From Armatimonadota bacterium (GTDB lineage: Bacteria; Armatimonadota; Fimbriimonadia; Fimbriimonadales; Fimbriimonadaceae): 64,000 bases of DNA. Within the stretch, counting starts at the first letter, position 1. Each line of letters begins with the position of its first letter. A model generated the notes under the pieces. That model was not told where the DNA came from. It ran no database searches and worked only from the letters and a program-made list of their open reading frames with translations. The position numbers were made by a program, and so were the translations under genes. The stretch spans positions 248,001 through 312,000 of the forward strand of contig JAFDWR010000003.1 in assembly GCA_018268355.1 (NCBI GenBank). Reading direction: 5' to 3'. Below, one piece after another: positions 17,724 to 25,802 of the stretch.

Positions 17724-18245
17724 CTAGGATTCTTCCGGCTTGATCAAGTTGCTGAGCTGATCAAACGGATTGTTCGCTCCCGGCTTGGCGGAAGGGTTGA
17801 GATCGCGCGGGCAGGGCAGTTCCCACCCGAACTCGCAGAGCGGTTGCATAGGAAGTTCGAGGAGCAGGGCCTGACGGACAAACGGCTCGACCATGAGCTG
17901 GTTGCCGTCAAAAAGCTCATACGGCTCATCGGAAACCACGCGGGCGAAATCGGTCTGGCTGAGGCTGCTCGGCACGCCTTCGACTTGGAATTGCTCGTCG
18001 ATGGAAAATTCGACATCGACTTCAAGCGGTGAGGTGCACCGAGCGCACTCAACAACCGCCCTCGTCTTGAACTCACCCTTGATCATCAAAATGTTGCCGG
18101 TGGAGACGCACTCAAGGAAACCTTCGAGCGGTTTGACCAGGTCGAGGTCCTCCTCTTCGGGCAATTCGGTCTGAATATCGACCGCCAGCTCGCGTCCAGG
18201 ATGTTGCAATATGTCGTTCAGATCAAGTAGGTCATCCCGTTTCAC
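17724..18245 (-). CDS. yceD: YceD/DUF177 family protein
   Basis: 173 residues with the DUF177 pattern: a start like LLDLNDILQHPG, a central VVECARCTSPLEV with paired Cys, and a late LELPMQPLC. The family is linked to 23S rRNA or L32 accumulation in other bacteria. GTG at 18245 is chosen because it places the conserved N-terminus correctly and a TACACT box (18256-18261) ends 10 bases before it. It is the first gene of the yceD-plsX-fabH-DUF488 group. Confidence 0.85.
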   Translation of the reverse strand: MKRDDLLDLNDILQHPGRELAVDIQTELPEEEDLDLVKPLEGFLECVSTGNILMIKGEFKTRAVVECARCTSPLEVDVEFSIDEQFQVEGVPSSLSQTDFARVVSDEPYELFDGNQLMVEPFVRQALLLELPMQPLCEFGWELPCPRDLNPSAKPGANNPFDQLSNLIKPEES

Positions 18246-18362
18246 AGCGCGCGGGAGTGTACCCCCGAGCGAATTTCTCCCTTGAGCGTGATAGAATCTT
18301 GCGAATCGTAGAAACAAATCGCTTCCTTCAATCCGTCACACGGTTTGGCGACGCGATGTTGC

Positions 18363-18368
18363 TATACT
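18363..18368 (+). promoter_or_regulatory. Candidate -10 box (TATACT) for the lipoprotein/proteasome operon
   Basis: TATACT lies 47 bases before the TTG start at 18416 and upstream of an AGGAG ribosome site at about 18402-18406. I cannot find a convincing -35 element at 17 bases. If real, this promoter could drive the lipoprotein and, through the 4-base gap, dop-pup-prcB. Confidence 0.4.
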
Positions 18369-18415
18369 TGCACGCATTCATTGGCCGCAAGGCGAATAAT
18401 TAGGAGAATCCGGTT

Positions 18416-19744
18416 TTGAAGAATTGGGCATGGGCACTCGCTCTTGGAACGTTGATTGCTGTTGGCTGCGGTGGCGGCGGCAGTGGCAACGGCAATGGTA
18501 ACGGTAACGGCAACGGAAACGGGAATGGCAACGGTGGAAACGCCGGCAACCCGTACCCGACCGTGAATCTTTCCTCGACTCCTCGAGCGCAATTCACAGT
18601 TTTGACGGGCGCAGGTCGCGCCATTGGTGATCCGATCACCGCGGTTTTCAATCGCGTCTACCTGCGGGACCCGAACACGGGCGACCTGTATTCGACGATT
18701 CTGAACCCGGCTCGAACGGTTCGACTCGACAACTACACGACTCAGGCCATCCCGCTCCAGCTGGATCCTGCCGTCGTTGGCAACGGTCTGACCTTCACCG
18801 AAGTTCCGATTGAAATCCAGTCGCTCACCGTTCAGTCGCAGACTGGAACGCTGAACTTCTCGAACCCCGGCAACGCCTGGGTCACCGATTCCATCAACCC
18901 GGCCGAGATTCGCGTTCTCCCCGGACGAACCACCAACATCACCCTCAAGCTGAACAACACGATGTTCCAAGAGGATGACGGCGTGGGCGGCAACGGTACC
19001 TACGCTTGGATTCCGCAGTCGTTCTACGATGCCAACATCCCCGTCGCGGGAACCTTCCAGGGTGAGTTCGCCGACTACGTGATGTTCGACATCTCGGGCG
19101 TCGCGACCCGACCGCTTCTCCCGCAGGCCGGCACCCCCGCCTCGCGACTCTACGTGAGCGGTGATCGCATCGCACTCAGCACGGCTTCGCCCGGCGAATT
19201 CAGCGTCCTTAACGACGACACCGGCACCGTCGGCCTCGAGTACATCGCTGGCACCTGGACGAACCCGCAAGGATCGACGCCTGGTCAGTATCGACTCAAC
19301 CAGCCCGACCCCTCGCAGCCGATCCCGAACCCGACGATCACGATCGACACCATTGTCGGTACGTGGACGCCTCGAACGACGGTCCTCACGAGCGGAACCT
19401 CGAACTTTGAGTTCGTGACCTTCCCGCAGTCGTCGGACAGCAACGTTCAGGCTTGCGTCGCCTACGTTCGAAATGGCACGTCGATCACGAACATGTACGT
19501 CGGTGAGGTCAACCTCCTGAACGGCACCCTCGTGATCATCCCGGTCGGCGACCTCAACCCGGCGACCACGGCAAACGGCATCGTGGGTACGGTTTCGAAC
19601 TTCGTGGACTCGACGGGCACGACGGTGAGCAACCCGAACACCCAGTCCGCCTACGCTTCGATCCGACGAGGCTCGTTCACCCTTTCGGGAACGCTGCCGA
19701 CCGGATTCAGCAGCAGCGGCACCTTCGTCGTCTTCCGAAAGTAG
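18416..19744 (+). CDS. Lipoprotein with Gly-Asn repeat linker, upstream of dop
   Basis: 442 residues. The N-terminus MKNWAWALALGTLIAVGC is a lipoprotein signal with Cys at 18, followed by GGGGS and eight consecutive Gly-Asn pairs. The rest is beta-rich and Thr/Ser/Asn-rich without catalytic motifs, probably a surface-exposed domain. It starts with TTG after AGGAG. Only 4 bases separate its stop from the dop ATG, so it may share a transcript with the proteasome genes. A functional link is not evident. I do not recognise the family. Confidence 0.75.
   Translation: MKNWAWALALGTLIAVGCGGGGSGNGNGNGNGNGNGNGNGGNAGNPYPTVNLSSTPRAQFTVLTGAGRAIGDPITAVFNRVYLRDPNTGDLYSTILNPARTVRLDNYTTQAIPLQLDPAVVGNGLTFTEVPIEIQSLTVQSQTGTLNFSNPGNAWVTDSINPAEIRVLPGRTTNITLKLNNTMFQEDDGVGGNGTYAWIPQSFYDANIPVAGTFQGEFADYVMFDISGVATRPLLPQAGTPASRLYVSGDRIALSTASPGEFSVLNDDTGTVGLEYIAGTWTNPQGSTPGQYRLNQPDPSQPIPNPTITIDTIVGTWTPRTTVLTSGTSNFEFVTFPQSSDSNVQACVAYVRNGTSITNMYVGEVNLLNGTLVIIPVGDLNPATTANGIVGTVSNFVDSTGTTVSNPNTQSAYASIRRGSFTLSGTLPTGFSSSGTFVVFRK
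18485..18532 (+). repeat. (GGN AAY)8 hexanucleotide coding repeat
   Basis: Eight tandem 6-base units encode Gly-Asn pairs after the lipobox. Third positions vary among the units, so selection is on the protein linker, and recent slippage is unlikely. Confidence 0.85.
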
Positions 19745-19748
19745 CCTT

Positions 19749-21197
19749 ATGGACCGCGTTCTTTGCGGGATCGAGACCGAATACGGGATCGCCCTCGAAG
19801 GACGCGGAGCTTCCACCCAAATCGAGGATTCTAAGCACTTCGTCCGGAGCTATCCGGGCGAAGTGCTTTCTCTTTGGGATTACCGTCATGAGTCGCCCCG
19901 GAACGATCTGCGCGGCTTTCGGCTCGACCAACTCGCCTTTGATCCCGTCGATGCCAAGTTCGACGCGGGCGAGGTGCGGGGCCTGGATAGCGAAACCCGA
20001 AGCGACCGCATCCTGACCAATGGCGCACGGTTCTACAACGACCACGGCCACCCCGAATACTCAACCCCGGAGGCATGGTGCGCAGCGGGTCTCACCCGCG
20101 AGGACGCTTTGGGTGAACAGATCCTGCTCGAGACCGCCCGTGCCTACGCCGAGTCAACCGGTCTTCGAACCCAGGTCTACAAGAACAACACGGACTTCCA
20201 CGGCGCGAGCTACGGCACCCACGAGAGCTACCTTTGCCCGCGCGAGCTCGGCTTTGATCGACTCTTCGCCGCTGTGACCCCGATTCTCGTCGCGAGGATC
20301 GCCTACACCGGCGCGGGAAAGGCAGGCGCCGAGGAAGGGGCGGCGATTCCCTTCCAAACCAGCCAGCGGGCCGATTTCTTCGTCGAAGCGGCCAATGCGG
20401 AGACCCTTTACCGACGCCCCGTCTTCAACACCCGCGACGAGCCGCATGCCGACCCCGCCCATTGGATTCGCCTCCACGTCATCGCGGGCGACGCAAACAT
20501 GAACCCCTGGTCGACCTGGCTGAAGGTCAGCCTCGTCCAAATCGCGATCCAGCTCGAAAAGATCGGCCGGATGCCTCGCTATGCGATCAAGGACCCGGTC
20601 CGTGCCGCCAAGCAGGTCAGCCGCTCGCTGGAGTCCGATGCCCGAATTGAGCTCGACGGCGGACGCTGGACGACGGCGGATGCCATCTTGGACTCGACCC
20701 TCGGAGCGGCCAGCCAATTCCTCGGCGGCGAGTTCGCCGACGTCATCGAGTTTTGGAGCGACCTCCGGGGCGACCTCCGCGCCGACTGGACCCGCGCCAT
20801 CGACCGCGTTGACTGGTGCGCCAAGCGGTACGTGATTGAGTCCGCCGAACCCGAGTCGATCCCCGCTGCCCAAGCCATCGACCTCGAGTACTGCAACATC
20901 GACCCCGAGGAAGGCCTTTACCACGCCCTCGAACAGATGGGCGAGATCCGGCCCTTCACCCCCGAACCCGTCTCTGGCCTCACCCGCGCCGCCCTCCGGG
21001 GCTATGCCGCCAAGCACTTCCCCAGCCACCTCGTCGCCGCCTGCTGGCGATCGCTTACCTTTCGGCGCGAGCAAGGGACCCTGGAGATCGAATTGCGCCC
21101 CGACGTCGAAGTTCCTCCGTCCATCTTTGAGATTCTCGACGTAGAATCCTTTATCGAGACCCTTCTGGAACTCAACTCATGGAACCCGACCGACTAA
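19749..21197 (+). CDS. dop: Pup deamidase/depupylase-like protein (Dop type)
   Basis: A 482-residue member of the Dop/PafA carboxylate-amine ligase fold, which processes or ligates the small protein modifier. The N-terminus has GIETEYG (Glu 9 and 11, Mg/ATP site), and the catalytic Asp lies in NGARFYNDHGHPEYSTPE (about D98). The segment WDYRHESPRNDLRGF followed by an acidic stretch corresponds to the Dop loop, which PafA lacks, so this is the deamidase/deconjugase rather than the ligase. KNNTDFHGASYGTHESYL and NTRDEPHAD are further family marks. The last 19 bases overlap the modifier gene. No PafA-like ligase is in the window. Confidence 0.92.
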   Translation: MDRVLCGIETEYGIALEGRGASTQIEDSKHFVRSYPGEVLSLWDYRHESPRNDLRGFRLDQLAFDPVDAKFDAGEVRGLDSETRSDRILTNGARFYNDHGHPEYSTPEAWCAAGLTREDALGEQILLETARAYAESTGLRTQVYKNNTDFHGASYGTHESYLCPRELGFDRLFAAVTPILVARIAYTGAGKAGAEEGAAIPFQTSQRADFFVEAANAETLYRRPVFNTRDEPHADPAHWIRLHVIAGDANMNPWSTWLKVSLVQIAIQLEKIGRMPRYAIKDPVRAAKQVSRSLESDARIELDGGRWTTADAILDSTLGAASQFLGGEFADVIEFWSDLRGDLRADWTRAIDRVDWCAKRYVIESAEPESIPAAQAIDLEYCNIDPEEGLYHALEQMGEIRPFTPEPVSGLTRAALRGYAAKHFPSHLVAACWRSLTFRREQGTLEIELRPDVEVPPSIFEILDVESFIETLLELNSWNPTD

Positions 21198-21358
21198 ATC
21201 GACCGATCTCACGCCCCGGCGAGAGAAAGCTTGGCGACGAATCTGGACCCAGCGGTCCCGAGGTCAACAAACCCAAGTCAGACAACGAACTGATGCGACG
21301 GCTTAAGAAGGTTGATCCTGACCGAGCCAAGAACTATCGCCAGCGGTCGGGCCAATGA
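21179..21358 (+). CDS. Pup/UBact-type small protein modifier
   Basis: A 59-residue, highly charged and probably disordered protein beginning MEPDRLNRP and ending AKNYRQRSGQ. The terminal SGQ matches the R(T/S)G(E/Q) end described for UBact in Gram-negative lineages and parallels the GGQ of actinobacterial Pup. A C-terminal Gln must be deamidated to Glu before ligation, which is the job of Dop. The gene overlaps dop by 19 bases at its start and prcB by ATGA (21355-21358), so all three are translationally coupled. The middle section LMRRLKKVDPDRAKN is the probable Dop/ATPase-binding helix. The call rests on the C-terminus, composition and gene order. Confidence 0.9.
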   Translation: MEPDRLNRPISRPGERKLGDESGPSGPEVNKPKSDNELMRRLKKVDPDRAKNYRQRSGQ

Positions 21359-22107
21359 ACGTAGCCCCTCCCAAGACCTTCGCCGAGCTGGTGAGCTTCA
21401 ACCTGCCCGCAAGCACGCCCGAAGAGACTCACGGCACCACCGTCCTCGCGGTTCGATATAAGGAAGGCGTTCTCACCCTCGCCGACCGCCGCGCGACCGC
21501 CGGAAACCTGATCATGTATGACCAGGCGGAGAAGGTCATGCCGCTTGATGACAGCACGGTGATCGCAATCAGCGGCGCCTTTGCCCGGTCCATCGAGGTC
21601 TGCCGGTTCCTGAAGCACTCGTTCAAGTACTACCGGCGCATCTCCCTCACCGAGCTCAGCGTCGAAGGCAAGCTCGCCGAGATCAGCCGAGCCCTCTCCC
21701 AAAACGCAGCGGGCGCGATGCAAGGCGTGGGCGTTTTCATCCCCATCGCGGGACTGTATGACAAGAAGAAGGACCACTTTGGCGTCTACTTCTTCGACAT
21801 CGCCGGTGCGCGCTTCCAGAGCGGCGGCTTTGCGGCGGCGGGTTCAGGCTCCGAGCGCATCCGCGGCATCTTCGACTACTTGGTCCGCGACAAAGGCCCG
21901 TTTGAAGAGCGGCCCCTCAAGGAAGTGCTTGAAGACGCCCTGACGATGCTCGACATTGCCGCCGAGCTCGACTCGGCGACCGGGGGCTTCGAACGATTTT
22001 TGCCGATCGCGAACGTGCTCGACCGAGATGGCACCCGGCCGCTCGACCCCAAGTTGCTCTCGACGACCGCAGATAAGGTGCTTAAGGCGTCGGTGCGGCG
22101 ACCTTAA
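21355..22107 (+). CDS. prcB: 20S proteasome beta subunit
   Basis: A 250-residue N-terminal-nucleophile hydrolase forming the catalytic rings of the bacterial proteasome. A 27-residue propeptide ends HG, and T28 would be the mature Thr1. D44 and K60 then fall exactly at mature positions 17 and 33, completing the catalytic set, so it should be active after autocleavage. It starts at the ATGA overlap with the modifier gene. The alpha subunit (prcA) that normally follows is not here; the next gene is an unrelated BON protein converging from the other strand with a 26-base overlap. Confidence 0.93.
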   Translation: MNVAPPKTFAELVSFNLPASTPEETHGTTVLAVRYKEGVLTLADRRATAGNLIMYDQAEKVMPLDDSTVIAISGAFARSIEVCRFLKHSFKYYRRISLTELSVEGKLAEISRALSQNAAGAMQGVGVFIPIAGLYDKKKDHFGVYFFDIAGARFQSGGFAAAGSGSERIRGIFDYLVRDKGPFEERPLKEVLEDALTMLDIAAELDSATGGFERFLPIANVLDRDGTRPLDPKLLSTTADKVLKASVRRP

Positions 22108-22441
22108 TCTCGTCGACGACCTTCTCCACGCCTTCCACGTTATTCGCAAGGTCAAGGATCAGCTTCTTTTGAGCGGCATCCTTGGCCGTTCCCTTGATCG
22201 TCACCACCGAACCCGCTGAGGAGACTTCCAAGTCGCCTCCGCTGATGCCCTTGCGCCAGCTGAGGACGGCCTTCACCTTCCCCGCAACCGAGAAGTTGCC
22301 GGCGGCTTCCTTGGTGCGGGTCCACATCGTGGTAGCCGACTTCTCCAGTTCCGAAGCTTCCTTCTTGTTGATTCCCATTCGGCCGGCGATGATCATGCCG
22401 CCGACACCCAGGATGGCGAGGAGAGCTGCCCACTTCAACAT
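22082..22441 (-). CDS. Membrane-anchored BON-domain protein
   Basis: 119 residues. An N-terminal hydrophobic anchor (MLKWAALLAILGVGGMIIAG) precedes a single BON domain of about 70 residues (KVKAVLSW...SAGSVVTIKGTAKDAAQKKLILDLANNVEGVEKVVDEI). BON domains bind phospholipid or peptidoglycan-related surfaces in periplasmic proteins such as OsmY. The ATG at 22441 is chosen because it starts the hydrophobic anchor. The 3' end overlaps prcB by 26 bases in convergent orientation. Confidence 0.8.
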   Translation of the reverse strand: MLKWAALLAILGVGGMIIAGRMGINKKEASELEKSATTMWTRTKEAAGNFSVAGKVKAVLSWRKGISGGDLEVSSAGSVVTIKGTAKDAAQKKLILDLANNVEGVEKVVDEIKVAAPTP

Positions 22442-22456
22442 GGACCTAGGATACAG

Positions 22457-22483
22457 CAAAAGGTCCCACGGACCGTGGGACCT
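22457..22483 (-). terminator. Rho-independent terminator after flagellin
   Basis: A near-perfect palindrome (AGGTCCCACG and its complement around 3 bases) followed on the minus strand by TTTT. It lies 25 bases beyond the flagellin stop. Confidence 0.8.
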
Positions 22484-22508
22484 CTGTGCCTCATGGAGTG
22501 AGGAGAAC

Positions 22509-23966
22509 TTACTGCCGCAGAAGCTGGAGGACTTGCTGCGGAAGCTGGTTCGCCTGGGCAAGAACGGACATGCCACTCTGCTGAAGGATCTGCATTCGCG
22601 TGTAGGAGGTGATTTCCTCGGCCATGTCCGCGTCTCGGATCGAGCTTTCGGTGGCGGTGAGGTTCTCCTTGGCGATGTCGAGCGATCGCGAGGTTGACTC
22701 GAGGAAGTTCTTTTGGAACGAGCCGAGTTCGCCGCGCATCCGGGCCAGCTGGGTGATGGCGTCGTCGATGATCTTCATCGCGTTCTGCGCACCCGTTTGG
22801 GTCGTGACGTCGAGCGTCTCGATCGAGTCGCCCGGCACCGAGTTCACACCCAGCCGGTTGGCATAGACCGTCGGCAGGCCGAAGCTCACACTCTGGTCGC
22901 TGAAGGCGCCGATCTGGAATCGGACTTGGCCTTCGGTAATCATGCCGATCTGGGTCGCTGCCGCAACGTTGTTGCCGTTCTCGGTCAGCGTGAAGCTATT
23001 GCCGTAAGTATCCGTCAGCTTCAGACCCGACTCGTTCGGACCTCGGCCACCCGTGAAGAGGGCGGTTCGGATCGGCGGATTGCCATTGGTCGTCGCCTGG
23101 ACGGAATAGACCGCGTCGGCACCCGTGCTCTGCGCCGAAGGCGTCGAGTTGAGAAGACCGGTCGCGTCGAAGAAGTCGATCTTGTGCTGAGCACCGTAGG
23201 TCGTCTGCGAGAGCTGGATGCTCACGTTCGGACCGGCGGCAACGATGTCAGCGCTGACGCCCGTGGTGTTCGAGGCCGCGTTGATCTTGTTGACAATGCT
23301 CTGCAGCGTATCGCTCGACGAGGTCGAGAACGAGTAACCGTTGACCACGAACGAACCGTTCGCACCCACCACCGAGTTCGCAGTGGCGAAGGTTCGGTCA
23401 AGGGTGACCTGGGCTCGGGTCGCCGCACTCACACGAGTAACGGTCATCGGACCGCTGGCGATTGACTCGCCGGCAAAGGTGCCACCCATGTAGATGCTGT
23501 TGACGTTGGCCGAACTGGTCACGTTGGCGAGAACGCCTGCCGTGCCGTCGAGAAGCTTCTTCGTACCAAACTGGGTCTGCTCAGCAATTCGGTTGATCGA
23601 GGCGATGCTCGAGCGGATCTGCGACTGGTTCGCTTGCAGCGTGTTGCTGTCGACGACGGCCGTGTTCGCGCTGTTCACCGCAAGGGCTCGCATGTCGTTG
23701 AGCAGTCGCTGCACTTCGTTCAGTGCTCCTTCGGCCGTCTTCGACATATTGATCGCGTCTTGCGAGTTTCGCATCGCTTGGTTGATGCCAGCAATTTGCG
23801 CTCGCATCCCTTCGCTGATGATCAATCCCGCCGGATCGTCGGCCGCCGTATTGATCCGCATGCCCGAACTTAGTCGAGAGATGCTCTGTTGGTATCCCGT
23901 AGCGTTCGTCTGCAGGTTTCGCAGCGCGGTCAGTGCGGGGATGTTGGTGTTGATCCTTAGGCTCAC
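22509..23966 (-). CDS. fliC: Flagellin
   Basis: The flagellar filament protein, 485 residues. The conserved N-terminal D0/D1 helices (SLRINTNIPALTALRNL to about residue 140) and C-terminal D1/D0 helices (from about residue 390, ending QANQLPQQVLQLLRQ) surround a variable Thr/Ser/Asn-rich centre. The D1 stretch reads LNDMRALAV where TLR5-active flagellins have LQRVRELAV, so two of the contact positions are changed. It starts with GTG after GGAG. No other flagellar genes are in the window. A sigma-28-like promoter lies upstream. Confidence 0.96.
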   Translation of the reverse strand: MSLRINTNIPALTALRNLQTNATGYQQSISRLSSGMRINTAADDPAGLIISEGMRAQIAGINQAMRNSQDAINMSKTAEGALNEVQRLLNDMRALAVNSANTAVVDSNTLQANQSQIRSSIASINRIAEQTQFGTKKLLDGTAGVLANVTSSANVNSIYMGGTFAGESIASGPMTVTRVSAATRAQVTLDRTFATANSVVGANGSFVVNGYSFSTSSSDTLQSIVNKINAASNTTGVSADIVAAGPNVSIQLSQTTYGAQHKIDFFDATGLLNSTPSAQSTGADAVYSVQATTNGNPPIRTALFTGGRGPNESGLKLTDTYGNSFTLTENGNNVAAATQIGMITEGQVRFQIGAFSDQSVSFGLPTVYANRLGVNSVPGDSIETLDVTTQTGAQNAMKIIDDAITQLARMRGELGSFQKNFLESTSRSLDIAKENLTATESSIRDADMAEEITSYTRMQILQQSGMSVLAQANQLPQQVLQLLRQ

Positions 23967-24032
23967 GTTTCCGACTCCAATTTTCCATCGCGAAGCACTT
24001 TTTTTCGAAATTTGTGCGTTCGCTGTGTGAAA

Positions 24033-24059
24033 TCCTCGGACGGATGTGGAATTTCTTTA
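24033..24059 (-). promoter_or_regulatory. Candidate sigma-28 promoter of flagellin
   Basis: On the minus strand TAAAGAAA (24052-24059), an 11-base spacer, and TCCGAGGA (24033-24040) match the flagellar sigma layout TAAA...N11...GCCGATAA, with 5 of 8 matches in the -10. The site lies 67 bases before the flagellin start. Confidence 0.5.
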
Positions 24060-24198
24060 GTTTGGTTTGTTGTTTTCTTTAGAAGCGGGGTGAGATTTTC
24101 GCCGCGCAAACCTAACAGGAATGCAGAATCTTTCACTCACGGGAACCGGAGAGGCCGTTCGGAGGTTGATTTCTTCGAGAGGTACACTCGCGCCGCCC

Positions 24199-24762
24199 AT
24201 GCTCTTCGGGAAACGCGCCCAACGGGACGCATTTGAAAGGCAAGCTGAGCGAGTTTTCCCCTCCGTCTTTGGGACCGCGCTCCGGCTCACTCGTTCACGC
24301 GAGGAAGCCGAGGACCTGGCCCAAGAGGCGATGGTCCGGGCATACGAGGCCTTTGATCGGTTCGATGGAACGAACTTCAAGGCATGGATGCTCCGGATCG
24401 TAACGAACCTTTACATCAACAAGTACCGACAGCGACAGCGCGGGCCCCAAATGGGTTCCTTGGAAGAGGACAACATCCTCGAACCCATGGCGGAAGCCGC
24501 CGAACTGCCCGACCGACAAGTCTTTGACGAGATGGTTGGGGCAGAGGTCGAAGAAGCCCTCGGCAAGTTGCCTGAGGACTTCCGAGTCGCCGTCCTCTTG
24601 AGTGATGTGGAAGGTTTGGCCTATCAGGAGATCGCAGAGATCACCGATGTTCCGATTGGAACGGTGAGATCGAGGATCGCCCGAGGCCGAGCTTTATTGA
24701 GAAAGTTTTTGTTGGACTATGCACTGATGGAAGGCTACGTTAAGCCAGGTAACCAAGAATGA
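24199..24762 (+). CDS. ECF RNA polymerase sigma factor
   Basis: 187 residues with sigma region 2 (ALRLTRSREEAEDLAQEAMVRAYEAFDRFDG...AWMLRIVTNLYIN) and region 4 (LPEDFRVAVLLSDVEGLAYQEIAEITDVPIGTVRSRIARGRALLR). The ATG at 24199 is preferred over one at 24121 because a TACACT box (24183-24188) ends 10 bases before it and region 2 then starts at normal distance. Its stop overlaps the next gene by ATGA; that gene encodes the likely anti-sigma factor. Confidence 0.92.
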   Translation: MLFGKRAQRDAFERQAERVFPSVFGTALRLTRSREEAEDLAQEAMVRAYEAFDRFDGTNFKAWMLRIVTNLYINKYRQRQRGPQMGSLEEDNILEPMAEAAELPDRQVFDEMVGAEVEEALGKLPEDFRVAVLLSDVEGLAYQEIAEITDVPIGTVRSRIARGRALLRKFLLDYALMEGYVKPGNQE

Positions 24763-25475
24763 TCGACGTCGAACTGCTTCATGCCTATGTCGACGGCGAA
24801 CTCACCGCTGATGAGCGGGCCCAAGTTGAGGCTGCCGTGCGCACCCAACCGAGCCTTGCCCTTCAGATCGACGCCATCCGCCGTCAAAAGGAACTTCTCG
24901 GGCGTCTTCCCGAAGTGGAGTGCGCTGATTCCTGGGCCGCCTGCCGCGCTCGATTCACCGAGATCGACAAGACAAAGCGAATTGAGGGCTTTGTTGGCCG
25001 CTACGCCTGGGCGATGTGCGCCTTCGTACTTTGCACCATCTTTGTCGGCGCCATGCTCCGACGCGCCAACCCCAACGCCGTCCGCACCGGCCAAGTCGCC
25101 GCCGCCGTCTCTGGCCTGAGCTTCCCGTTCCCCTCCGCTGACAGCAAGCGCGCGCTCGCCAATAGCCAAGTGCCCGAAGAGCGCAACGTCGCCACGCTCG
25201 GCCAAATCGCGATTGTCGGCATGGCCGAACTTGAGTCCGATGGCAAGCTGATGCGCTGCGTCAAGCTCCGCGACGCGGTCGGGACCTTCGACTTTGTCAT
25301 CGTCTATGGCGCGGCAAAGATCGAAGCGGAGAACACCGCCGAGGACGGCTACCTTCGAGGTCAAGCCAACAGCCAGAACTGCATCGCCTGGTGGCGCGAA
25401 GGCGCAGCCTTCTTCCTCATGGCTCCCAACCGGACCCACGAAGAACTCATTGCCATCGCGGGCATGATCCACTAA
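24759..25475 (+). CDS. Putative membrane anti-sigma factor
   Basis: 238 residues. The N-terminal helix pair (LLHAYVDGELTADERAQVEAAVRTQPSLA) has the usual anti-sigma layout, but the HxxxCxxC zinc motif is missing. A single membrane helix (about residues 82-99, YAWAMCAFVLCTIFVGAM) is followed by a C-terminal domain of about 130 residues, probably the extracytoplasmic sensor. Coupling by ATGA overlap to the sigma gene is the main support for the assignment. Confidence 0.75.
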   Translation: MIDVELLHAYVDGELTADERAQVEAAVRTQPSLALQIDAIRRQKELLGRLPEVECADSWAACRARFTEIDKTKRIEGFVGRYAWAMCAFVLCTIFVGAMLRRANPNAVRTGQVAAAVSGLSFPFPSADSKRALANSQVPEERNVATLGQIAIVGMAELESDGKLMRCVKLRDAVGTFDFVIVYGAAKIEAENTAEDGYLRGQANSQNCIAWWREGAAFFLMAPNRTHEELIAIAGMIH

Positions 25476-25484
25476 GCTGATCGC

Positions 25485-25775
25485 GTGGACTGGTATCTCA
25501 TTCGGCTCACCCCGCCGCGGCCAACCTTTGCCGACGACAGCACGGAGGCGGAGGCCGCCATCATCGGCGCGCACTTCGCCTACCTGAAGGGCCTCGAAGC
25601 GGCTGGTCGCCTCAAGCTCGCGGGCCGAACGGCAGGAGCCGAAGTGGGAATCGCCCTCATCCTCGCCGAAAGCCTGGAAGATGCGCAGGCGATGCTCGCG
25701 GACGATCCTGCGATTCGAGCGGGCGTCTTTACCGGCGTCGTCCACCGGTTCTTTCCGGCCATCGGCTCGATTTAG
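25485..25775 (+). CDS. YciI-like protein
   Basis: 96 residues with the small ferredoxin-like YciI pattern: WYLIRLTPPRPTF, HFAYLKGLEAAGRLKLAGR, and a late DDPAIRAGVFTGVVHRF. The conserved His and Asp of the family (H at about 30, DDP at about 74) are present. Family function is mostly unknown. The GTG start has a TAAGCT box (25473-25478) ending 6 bases upstream, so it may be transcribed separately from the anti-sigma gene. Confidence 0.8.
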   Translation: MDWYLIRLTPPRPTFADDSTEAEAAIIGAHFAYLKGLEAAGRLKLAGRTAGAEVGIALILAESLEDAQAMLADDPAIRAGVFTGVVHRFFPAIGSI

Positions 25776-25802
25776 GCCACCCCAAAGCGACACAATAGAG
25801 GC

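Noticed and set aside
18485-18532. CRISPR-like or phase-variation repeat
   Set aside because: The units are 6 bases, coding, and diverged at third positions; they encode a Gly-Asn linker.
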